Assembly: GCA_020348385.1 (NCBI GenBank)
Contig: CP070750.1
Location: 2,612,075-2,676,074 of the forward strand
Length of the DNA stretch: 64,000 nucleotides
Direction: 5' to 3'
From: Candidatus Aminicenantota bacterium
GTDB lineage: Bacteria; Acidobacteriota; Aminicenantia; Aminicenantales; Aminicenantaceae
Under the pieces are notes generated by a model that made no database searches, was not told the DNA's origin, and saw only the letters and a program-made list of their open reading frames with translations. Of the stretch, positions 17,325 through 24,720 are shown piece by piece (position 1 is the stretch's first letter; each line of letters begins with the position of its first letter). The position numbers and the translations under genes are program-made.

Positions 17325-18491
17325 TCACAAACGACAGCTTTGTTTCAGCAACTTAAAGACTTCATCCAGAGTCGCAACTTTGGGATGGTTTTTGTAATCG
17401 GGAAGAACCAGAGAGGCCTCAGCAAGAACTTTCAGCTCCTCTTTTGGTATCTTTAGATCTTCAAAGCTGGTCAGCATGCCGATATCCTTGATGAAATCTT
17501 GTATAACATCACAAGATCTCTCAGCCGCCTCGTTGTCATCTATTTGATTCAATTTATTATCGAACAATCGCCCGACCGTGGCGAATTTTTCTAGGGCATG
17601 TTGATAGCTGTATCGCATAATCGCCGGATAAACAACCGCTAACGCTTCGCCATGCATAACATGAGGATACTTACCGCCTATCGCCATTCCGATACCATGA
17701 GGTAATGTCACACCAGAATTGGCGATGCAGAGACCAGCCAGTGTATCCGCCCACGCCATTTGCGTCCTTGCATCTAGAGCACTTCCATTATTTACAGCTG
17801 CAGGTAAGTTTTTAGCGGTAAGTCGAATCGCCTCAAGTGCCATTATATCCGTATAGGGAGACCCGTTCGGGTTGATGTAGCTTTCAAAAGCATGGGCAAA
17901 CACATCAAAACCTGTAGAAGCAGTGATGTGTTCGGGGACCGTTAACATCAATTCAGGGTCCACAATACTCACCTTGGGATAGACAATGGAATTATATATG
18001 GCTGATTTGCATTTCTCTTCCGGGTTGGTTACAACCGCAACCTGTGTCACATGTGATCCAGTCCCAGATGTTGTCGTGATTGTGATCACAGGAAGAGTTT
18101 TTTCTGTGGGCTGAGTGTCACGAAAAAACAGGTAATCCCATGCTGTTCCCTCGTGTGTTGCCTCTACTGCAATTGCTTTGGCCGAATCCATGCTCGATCC
18201 TCCGCCTAAGCCGAGAACAACATCCGCATCGTGGGCCTTTGCTAGTTCTGCTCCTTTACTGACGATTTCAGTCGTCGGATTGGGGATGACTTTATCGAAA
18301 TGGGCGAACTCAACACCGCTGTTTCCCAAAGAATCTTTCACTTGGTTAAACATGGGTTCGATTTCGGAAAACGGAGGGACAGTCACGATCAAACAGCGCT
18401 TCCCATATTGAGAAACGACCTCACCGATCTCTCCCACTCTCCCGCGACCAAATCTAATCTCAGTCGGCTGATAATAATTGAATCCTTTCAT
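17325..18491 (-). CDS. Iron-containing (group III) alcohol dehydrogenase
   Basis: A 388-residue protein with the family's NAD-binding GGGSSMD (about 97-102) and a full metal site: Asp196 and His200 (GFDVFAH), His265 (LPHGIG) and His277/280 (KYPHVMHGEA). Spacing is close to that of E. coli lactaldehyde reductase FucO. Group III enzymes interconvert alcohols and aldehydes, often lactaldehyde/propanediol or short-chain aldehydes from deoxy-sugar breakdown. A good ribosome site (AAGGAG) precedes the ATG. Its place next to the sugar kinase and symporter suggests a catabolic step for the imported sugar, perhaps a deoxy sugar such as fucose or rhamnose; that substrate is inference only. Confidence 0.9.
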   Translation of the reverse strand: MKGFNYYQPTEIRFGRGRVGEIGEVVSQYGKRCLIVTVPPFSEIEPMFNQVKDSLGNSGVEFAHFDKVIPNPTTEIVSKGAELAKAHDADVVLGLGGGSSMDSAKAIAVEATHEGTAWDYLFFRDTQPTEKTLPVITITTTSGTGSHVTQVAVVTNPEEKCKSAIYNSIVYPKVSIVDPELMLTVPEHITASTGFDVFAHAFESYINPNGSPYTDIMALEAIRLTAKNLPAAVNNGSALDARTQMAWADTLAGLCIANSGVTLPHGIGMAIGGKYPHVMHGEALAVVYPAIMRYSYQHALEKFATVGRLFDNKLNQIDDNEAAERSCDVIQDFIKDIGMLTSFEDLKIPKEELKVLAEASLVLPDYKNHPKVATLDEVFKLLKQSCRL

Positions 18492-18527
18492 TCTAGCTCC
18501 TTAAAATCCATTTTTAAAATCTTACAT

Positions 18528-19427
18528 TCAACCATAAAAATTCGTGCTTAATTTTGACCAAGCTCCATCCTGGGTGCATACATTACTCGCCAATCGATTG
18601 GCATTCTCATTTATTCTATCCAAGTCATGGCCTTCCAACAATCCCAGCATCAATGCAGCTGTAAAAGAATCACCTGCTCCTACGGTGTCTTTTACTTCGA
18701 CAGGATAACCAGGATGAACAGATTCCCTCCCTTGGCTGAATAAAAGGCTTCCTCTTTCTCCTCTGGTCAGGGCGACTAAATCAAGAGAGAACCGTTCAAG
18801 CAGAACCTGGAGTATTTTAGTTTCGCCTCCTTGTATGGAGAGAAGCTGCGCAACGACTGATAATTCTTCCTCGTTGATTTTGAGGACATTCGAGAGTTTT
18901 AACAAATAAGCAATAATCGCCTTGCTGTAATAGGGGTGCCTCAGGTTGATATCAAAAATCCGGAGACAACTCTTTCTGGAATGTCTTAAAAAACGTCGTA
19001 TTGTATCCTGCGATCTTTTCGACCGTTGGCCTAATGAGCCATAACAAACAGCATCTGCCAGGGATGCCAGCTTGGAAAGCCCCTGTGAGAATGCAATATA
19101 ATCCCATGCGACATCATCATGGATGATATAACAAGGAATACCTTTGCTATCAAGACTAACACTGACTGAACCTGTTGGACGAGTTTTATCGATGGATATG
19201 TAGCGTCGACTCAGTCCGAGTGACTTTAAATTGGACATGATCTTCTCACCAAAAGGATCATTGCCAACGCGGCTGACGATATATCCTTCTGCCCCTAAAT
19301 TATGGACATGGAAAACTACATTTGCAGGAGCTCCTCCTAACCTTTTTCCTGTTGGAAGCAGATCCCAAAGAATCTCACCAATCCCGACGATAACGAATTG
19401 TCGCAGATGATTTGGATCGATTTTCAT
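18528..19427 (-). CDS. PfkB-family carbohydrate kinase (fructokinase-like)
   Basis: A 299-residue cytoplasmic kinase of the ribokinase/PfkB fold. GEILWDLLP near the N-terminus and the GGAPANVVFHVHNLG block (about 31-45) bind the sugar; VGAGDSFTAAL near residue 248-258 is the PfkB signature 2 with the catalytic Asp and anion hole. Known members phosphorylate fructose, 2-keto-3-deoxygluconate, ribose or nucleosides. The N-terminal signature is most like fructokinases. There is only a weak A-rich ribosome site. It follows the symporter by 57 bp and precedes the iron alcohol dehydrogenase by 36 bp, which suits phosphorylation of a ketose produced after uptake. Confidence 0.88.
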   Translation of the reverse strand: MKIDPNHLRQFVIVGIGEILWDLLPTGKRLGGAPANVVFHVHNLGAEGYIVSRVGNDPFGEKIMSNLKSLGLSRRYISIDKTRPTGSVSVSLDSKGIPCYIIHDDVAWDYIAFSQGLSKLASLADAVCYGSLGQRSKRSQDTIRRFLRHSRKSCLRIFDINLRHPYYSKAIIAYLLKLSNVLKINEEELSVVAQLLSIQGGETKILQVLLERFSLDLVALTRGERGSLLFSQGRESVHPGYPVEVKDTVGAGDSFTAALMLGLLEGHDLDRINENANRLASNVCTQDGAWSKLSTNFYG

Positions 19428-19484
19428 TCTTTTTTTTTGAAATAAAACCTCTCATTTATTTTCGGTTAAACAAATCAGCCCAGA

Positions 19485-21110
19485 TTAACGCAACAAATAA
19501 TACAAGACGATCATGATGGCCAGGAGAAAACCAGCCAAAAGTCGGGGATCACCGATCTTTTTGATTTTCCCTTGAGCCAGGACTCGAATGGGCTTATCCC
19601 ATGTCAGCCCTTGGATGCTTTTAGGATCGGGTTCAGGTGTCATCAAGCTCACGATGATAAAAAGAAGGCTGCATAAACAAAACATCCACCATGCCTGCAT
19701 CATAAACGGTATCCCCCACCCGTCTGTAATGACCTTAACATCTCCGATTACAGGCAAATCCACCAAAAAGGATATGGCACCCAACATAAATCCAAAGATA
19801 AGCGTTGTTAGTGCCGCCTGTTTTGTTCCTCTCCGCCAGAAAACTCCCCAGAGAAATACAGTGGTAATCGGGGGAGCCAGGTGAGCTGCGATGGCGTTTA
19901 TAGCTTCGAATATGCTGGAATACCTCCCTCCCTGGGTTGACCAGGCCATGGCCAAGATCATGACAACAACCGCGCTGATCCGACCGATCTGGACCTGTTT
20001 CTCATCCGAAATCTTTGGTTTGAAACGCTTCACGATATCCACGGCAACCAAGGTCGCCGAACTGTTCAGCGCAGCGGCAATCGTACTCATCAGAGCGGCC
20101 AATAATCCTGCCGATATCAATCCTTTGAGGCCGGTGGGGATGAGTTGATTGATCAGCACAGGCAGGGTTTGGTTGCTGTCGGCACCAATAACATCCTTGA
20201 AAAGAACATACCCGATCACCCCAGGAAATACCATGATGAAGACTGGAAATATTTTTAACAGTCCGGCAAAAAGAGGCCCGATCTGGGCATCTCGTTGTGT
20301 CTTGGCACCAAGAACCCTTTGAACAATGGTCTGGTCTGAACACCAATACCAGATTCCCAGTATCGGGTAGCCTAAAAACACGGCATACCACGCAAGGCCC
20401 GCAGAATTCTCCGCTTGAAGCATGCTGAGCTGGTCAGGCTTCACCGCAGCTTTGAATTGAGACAGATTATGGATTCCTTGGTCAGGAAGAGCAAAGATGG
20501 CGAACAACGTCACAGCCACAGCTCCAAGCACTAGAATACCTGTCTGAATCGTCTCTGTGACCACCACAGCCTTGAGACCACCTAGAACAGTATAAATAGC
20601 TGTTACCACAGATATGATGAAGATGGATGTCACGACATCGATCCCGAAAAACTGCTTGAAAACTGCTGCCCCTGCATATAAGCTCATCCCGATGTGGATG
20701 AATAAGGCCGCCACGATGGCCATGAATGCCAGGACCATCCGGGAACCTGGACCATAGCGTCGTTCTAAAAACTCAGGGAGGGTGGAAATCCGGCTTTTGA
20801 AATAAAAGGGTGCAAAAACCAGGCCCAATAGAATCAGCGTGAATGTAGCCATCCATTCGAAATTGCCCCATACCAATCCCTCATTGTATCCAGAGGCTGC
20901 CAACCCGACAAGATGAATGGTGGAGATATTCGATGCAAAAAGGGCTGCTCCGACCATCCCCCATCGAAGCGACCGGCCAGCCAAAAAATATCCCTGGCTG
21001 GTCAGCTTCATCTTCCGGACGGACAAGATTCCGATGACCAAAATTCCCAGCAAATAGCTAACAATAATGATTAGATCTAGGACTGGTATGGCTAATTCAG
21101 ATCCAAACAT
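19485..21110 (-). CDS. Sodium:solute symporter (SSS/SGLT family)
   Basis: A 541-residue membrane protein with about 13-14 transmembrane segments. Family features include the N-terminal SQGYFLAGRSLRWG block, the LPEFLERRYGPGSR stretch and the VLGGLKAVVVTE segment typical of SGLT-like sugar transporters. Known SSS proteins use sodium to import sugars, sialic acid, myo-inositol or organic acids. It starts 3 bp after the stop of the Gfo/Idh gene and is probably coupled to it. With no SusC/D pair or ABC importer visible in the window, this is the only obvious candidate to bring released sugars through the inner membrane. The final hydrophobic segment lies at the extreme C-terminus. Confidence 0.9.
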   Translation of the reverse strand: MFGSELAIPVLDLIIIVSYLLGILVIGILSVRKMKLTSQGYFLAGRSLRWGMVGAALFASNISTIHLVGLAASGYNEGLVWGNFEWMATFTLILLGLVFAPFYFKSRISTLPEFLERRYGPGSRMVLAFMAIVAALFIHIGMSLYAGAAVFKQFFGIDVVTSIFIISVVTAIYTVLGGLKAVVVTETIQTGILVLGAVAVTLFAIFALPDQGIHNLSQFKAAVKPDQLSMLQAENSAGLAWYAVFLGYPILGIWYWCSDQTIVQRVLGAKTQRDAQIGPLFAGLLKIFPVFIMVFPGVIGYVLFKDVIGADSNQTLPVLINQLIPTGLKGLISAGLLAALMSTIAAALNSSATLVAVDIVKRFKPKISDEKQVQIGRISAVVVMILAMAWSTQGGRYSSIFEAINAIAAHLAPPITTVFLWGVFWRRGTKQAALTTLIFGFMLGAISFLVDLPVIGDVKVITDGWGIPFMMQAWWMFCLCSLLFIIVSLMTPEPDPKSIQGLTWDKPIRVLAQGKIKKIGDPRLLAGFLLAIMIVLYYLLR

Positions 21111-21113
21111 AGA

Positions 21114-22463
21114 TCATAGGCTCCATCCATCGCGGTACTGACGGTGGATGAACTGGTCAGCTTCGGGATGGTTTGGGAATCGCAAGTTCTCAGCATCCCA
21201 GTAGAGCTTGGCATCGGCACGGATCGCTACATTTCCCAGTAGGACCGTTTCTGTCAGCGGGCCAGCGAAGTCAAAACCAGAGGCTGCCGGCTCTCCTCCT
21301 TTACAGGCTGCGATCCACTCCTTGTAGTGCCCGGGAGAACGAGAGATGGTTTTCGCAGGCCGTTGATATTCCTGCATGCGTTTTTCCGGCCAGATCCGTA
21401 AACTGTTAGCACCATGAGATCCGCACAATATCATGCCTTTGTCCCCTATATATAAAGCCCCGCCATAGTCATCCCCCATTTTTATATCGTCAGGAATTTC
21501 CTCGGGACGAGATGGCATCAATCCGCCATCATACCATGTCAGGTGAAGGGGTGGAAATCCCGCCCGGGCGGGAAACTTATATGTGACGATGGATGCCCGG
21601 GGATAGGTCTCGGTATTTTTGGGTTTATCCCATGTTACTTTGGGAACAAAGATGGAATAGCTGGCCTCGATACTAGTTGGGGGACCTAGTTTCAAAGACC
21701 ACACGATGTGGTCGAAAATGTGGCAGCCCATGTCACCCAGACCACCGGTTCCAAAATCCCACCAACCTCTCCATAACTGGGGAAGATAACAGGGATGATA
21801 AGGGCGGAATGAGGCTGGACCCAGCCACAGGTCCCAACTCAGAGTTTCAGGGACAGGAAAAGTTTCCTTGGGCCGCTTGACTCCCTGGGGCCACACCGGG
21901 TGAGGAGTCCAAGCATGAACTCCGGTGACATTTCCAATGGCTCCATCCCATATCCATTCACAGAGAAGGCGGATGCTTTCCATGGCATGTCCCTGATTCC
22001 CCATCTGTGTGGCGACTCCGGCTTCCCGGGCAGCCTTTGTGAGTAACCGAGCCTCGTAGATGGTGTGGGTAAGCGGCTTTTCGCAAAAGACATGTTTCCC
22101 CAACTGCAATGCCGCCATAGTGGCAACGGTATGAACATGGTCAGGAGTTCCAACAACAACGGCATCGATATCTTTCCGCTTTTCAAGCATCACGCGGAAG
22201 TCGCGATAACGCGGAACATCGGGGTATTTTTTAAATGTCTTGGCTGCTCTCTCCCAATCGACATCACAGAGGGCCACGATGTTTTCACTCTCCATGCGCG
22301 ACAAGTCACCACCTCCCTGTCCGCCGACGCCGATTCCGGCGATGTTGAGCTTGTCACTGGGCGCCACATATTTTGTACCTCCGAGTACATGCCGCGGCAC
22401 AATCATCAAGGAGGATGCAGCAGCAGACAGGTTCAAAAACTTGCGTCGGGATATGTTCTTCAT
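21114..22463 (-). CDS. Gfo/Idh/MocA-family oxidoreductase, Tat-exported
   Basis: A 449-residue protein starting at the ATG at 22463, where a Tat leader begins (ISRRKFLNLSAAAS); AAGGGAG lies upstream. A longer frame beginning 30 codons earlier lacks this logic. The Rossmann GIGVGGQGGGDL (about 46-57) and the CEKPLTHT segment (EKP motif, catalytic Lys) are diagnostic. The C-terminal half is the usual alpha/beta domain with GGLGDMGCHIFD. Secreted members (glucose-fructose-oxidoreductase-like, or family 109 glycosidase-like) use a tightly bound NAD(P) to oxidise, reduce or hydrolyse sugars. First gene of the ten-gene minus-strand run; its product may prepare the sugar for the adjacent symporter (inference). 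Confidence 0.9.
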   Translation of the reverse strand: MKNISRRKFLNLSAAASSLMIVPRHVLGGTKYVAPSDKLNIAGIGVGGQGGGDLSRMESENIVALCDVDWERAAKTFKKYPDVPRYRDFRVMLEKRKDIDAVVVGTPDHVHTVATMAALQLGKHVFCEKPLTHTIYEARLLTKAAREAGVATQMGNQGHAMESIRLLCEWIWDGAIGNVTGVHAWTPHPVWPQGVKRPKETFPVPETLSWDLWLGPASFRPYHPCYLPQLWRGWWDFGTGGLGDMGCHIFDHIVWSLKLGPPTSIEASYSIFVPKVTWDKPKNTETYPRASIVTYKFPARAGFPPLHLTWYDGGLMPSRPEEIPDDIKMGDDYGGALYIGDKGMILCGSHGANSLRIWPEKRMQEYQRPAKTISRSPGHYKEWIAACKGGEPAASGFDFAGPLTETVLLGNVAIRADAKLYWDAENLRFPNHPEADQFIHRQYRDGWSL

Positions 22464-22789
22464 ATCAGGCTCCCTTTTTTTTGCATTTTTTTCCAGCTTA
22501 TCCAAACAAATAACAAAACTCAAGTTTAATGTTGCCTTAGCAGCAATACCCATAGGGCCTCATTTCCTGCTTAGATGTACCTTTTTTTTACTAAAATTGT
22601 TTCTCAAAAAAAATGGGGTTGCTTCAAATATGTAAAATCTATATCATTCCCTTGAAGTTCTTAAAAAATATCACCATTCTTAAAATGCGCTTTGTAGGCA
22701 CAAAATAAGTAATTTAACCTAATAGGAGGCAATATTTCAGCGTATTTATTTGGTTAATCGACATGCCAAAGCCAAGCAAGAGTTAGGAA
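22464..22789. other. Divergent intergenic region between the island operon and the second sulfatase
   Basis: This AT-rich stretch of about 326 bp must hold promoters for both directions. On the plus strand TTGCTT (22619) and TATCAT (22642) with 17-base spacing are a modest candidate. A strong AGGAGG at 22724-22729 has no good start codon behind it. An ATG at 22763 opens a seven-codon frame that ends in TAG two codons before, and in frame with, the sulfatase TTG start. No RNA gene or repeat array is visible. Confidence 0.6.
22619..22647 (+). promoter_or_regulatory. Candidate promoter for the second sulfatase
   Basis: TTGCTT and TATCAT are 17 bases apart in an AT-rich region. The -10 element is good and the -35 element is poor, so this is a tentative call. 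It would give a leader of about 135 bases. Confidence 0.3.
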
Positions 22790-24592
22790 TTGAAAAGTCA
22801 AACCAGAAGGAATTTCTTGAAAAACCTCGGGGCCGCAACGGTGCTGGTCATGACCCGATGCTCATCAAAAAATAGGAAAAAGCCGAATGTGATCCTGGTC
22901 ATGACCGATGACCAAGGATATGGCGACATCGGAGCCCACGGCAGCCCTTATGTCAAGACACCGAATCTCGACCGGTTGCACAGAGAAAGCGTGCGGCTGA
23001 CCAACTTTCATGTCGATCCTTGCTGTTCTCCCACACGAGCATCGCTACTGACTGGACAATATTCCGCTCGAACAGGAGTGTGGCACACCATAGGGGGAAG
23101 ATCGCTATTGCGCAAAGATAAAATCACGATGGCCGATGTGTTCCGCTTCAATGGCTACAAAACAGCGATATTCGGCAAGTGGCATCTTGGCGACAACTAT
23201 CCATTCAGGCCCCAGGATCGGGGATTCGAGGAGGTCTTGATCCACAAGAGCGGAGTGGCGGGAAACACGTGGGATTATTGGGGAAATGATTATTACGACG
23301 ATACGTATATCCGGAACGGAAAACCAGAAAAATTCGAGGGATACTGCAACTCTATTTGGTTCGATGAAGCCATCAAATTCATAAGAAAAAACCGTGAAAA
23401 ACCGTTCTTTTGCTTTCTTTCGACCAATATTCCTCATGCTCCGTTACGCGTGGACGATAAATATTCCGCACCTTACCGTTCTCATGTTTCAGAGCAGTTG
23501 GCCAACTATTACGGGATGATCTCCAAGTTTGACGAAGACATGGCCACTCTGCTAAAGGAATTAAAGGAATTAGAACTGGAAGAAAACACAATCCTCATTT
23601 TTATGTCCGACAACGGCCCTTGTCCCTGGTATGGAGGCATCAAAATCGACGATAACGGCTTTGTTGAGGAGGGTTATAGCGCCGGAATGCGCGGGGGAAA
23701 GATATGGGGATACGAAAACGCTCATCGCGTACCTTGTTTTATCCGTTGGCCTGCCGGTAAAATCGTTGAGGGCAAGGATATAAAAAAGCTCACCGCCCAT
23801 TTTGATCTGCTGCCTACGCTGATCGAAGCTTGCGGATTAGAAAAGCCGGATGATGCGGTTTTTGATGGAAAAAGCCTAATGCCTTTAATCACTCGCCAGG
23901 AGGTTCCTTGGCCGGAACGAACCCTGTTCGTGCATAACCAACGTGTGGATTTTCCGGAAAAATATAAAGATTATCAGGTTCTGACCGAACGTTGGCGCTT
24001 GATCAAGCGCAACAACGAGGAGCTTTATGAGATTCAAAAAGATCCTGGGCAAAAATTCGATGTCGCTGCACAAAATCCAGACATCGTGCATGTATTGCAT
24101 CAGAAATATGAAGAGTGGTGGGAGGATATTTCCCAGAATTTTGACGCGTATGATGAGATTATCATCGGTTCAGAATCTGAAAATCCCACCATTCTCTACT
24201 CTCATGACGCGCACAGAAGAAATAGCGACAGAGTTTGGGTGATAAATGTAGAAAGGAATGGGGAATATGAATTTAAAGCTTCCCGCTGGCCGGTAGAGGC
24301 AAACAAACGGATTGGAGAAAACAGAGAAGGCGATGTTACTTCAGTCATAAATCAGGCCCATCTTTCCATCGGGAACATCCAATCCGCTGTTTATGTGGAG
24401 CCGAATATGAAATTTGCCCGATTCATCATTCATCTAATAGCGGGAACAACTTGCATGCAGGCCTGGTTTCAAGATCAAAAGGATAATATGCTGGTTGCTG
24501 AATTTGTTTCTGTCAAACGGCTGGGTCCAGCAGATCCAACAGAAATCGACAAATATCGACCCTCTGATCCAGATCAAAAACTAAAGGAATAA
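22790..24592 (+). CDS. Sulfatase with C-terminal extension, type I (Cys type)
   Basis: A 600-residue sulfatase. The only in-frame start compatible with the complete Tat leader (TRRNFLKNLGAA) is TTG at 22790; TAG two codons upstream rules out the nearer ATG at 22763. A lipobox-like VMTRC at Cys24 suggests a Tat-exported lipoprotein. NVILVMTDDQGYGD (about 33-46) holds metal ligands; CSPTRASLLTGQ beginning at Cys79 is the formylglycine motif; FGKWHLGD and FMSDNGPCPWYGG complete the site. About 130 residues beyond the usual sulfatase end (after residue 465) form an extra beta-rich domain (NGEYEFKASRWPVEA), also seen in arylsulfatase A-like enzymes of environmental bacteria. Isolated on the plus strand, divergent from the main island operon. 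Confidence 0.9.
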   Translation: MKSQTRRNFLKNLGAATVLVMTRCSSKNRKKPNVILVMTDDQGYGDIGAHGSPYVKTPNLDRLHRESVRLTNFHVDPCCSPTRASLLTGQYSARTGVWHTIGGRSLLRKDKITMADVFRFNGYKTAIFGKWHLGDNYPFRPQDRGFEEVLIHKSGVAGNTWDYWGNDYYDDTYIRNGKPEKFEGYCNSIWFDEAIKFIRKNREKPFFCFLSTNIPHAPLRVDDKYSAPYRSHVSEQLANYYGMISKFDEDMATLLKELKELELEENTILIFMSDNGPCPWYGGIKIDDNGFVEEGYSAGMRGGKIWGYENAHRVPCFIRWPAGKIVEGKDIKKLTAHFDLLPTLIEACGLEKPDDAVFDGKSLMPLITRQEVPWPERTLFVHNQRVDFPEKYKDYQVLTERWRLIKRNNEELYEIQKDPGQKFDVAAQNPDIVHVLHQKYEEWWEDISQNFDAYDEIIIGSESENPTILYSHDAHRRNSDRVWVINVERNGEYEFKASRWPVEANKRIGENREGDVTSVINQAHLSIGNIQSAVYVEPNMKFARFIIHLIAGTTCMQAWFQDQKDNMLVAEFVSVKRLGPADPTEIDKYRPSDPDQKLKE

Positions 24593-24634
24593 CGAATAAT
24601 TCATTCCGATGTATTTCTTCTTTTTAATCTTTGA

Positions 24635-24682
24635 CCTTGTTTTTTATCGTGCGATATATTCATTGATCGATAGAAAACAAGG
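24635..24682. repeat. Imperfect 15-bp inverted repeat between convergent genes
   Basis: The arm 24635-24649 (CCTTGTTTTTTATCG) pairs with 24668-24682 over 15 positions with a single T-G mismatch, around an 18-base loop. It lies between the stop codons of the second sulfatase and the convergent peptidase gene. The position fits a bidirectional terminator, although neither side is followed by a long T run. Confidence 0.5.
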
Positions 24683-24720
24683 GAATCAATAGCCGTGACA
24701 AAAAACGACATCGAGAGCTA

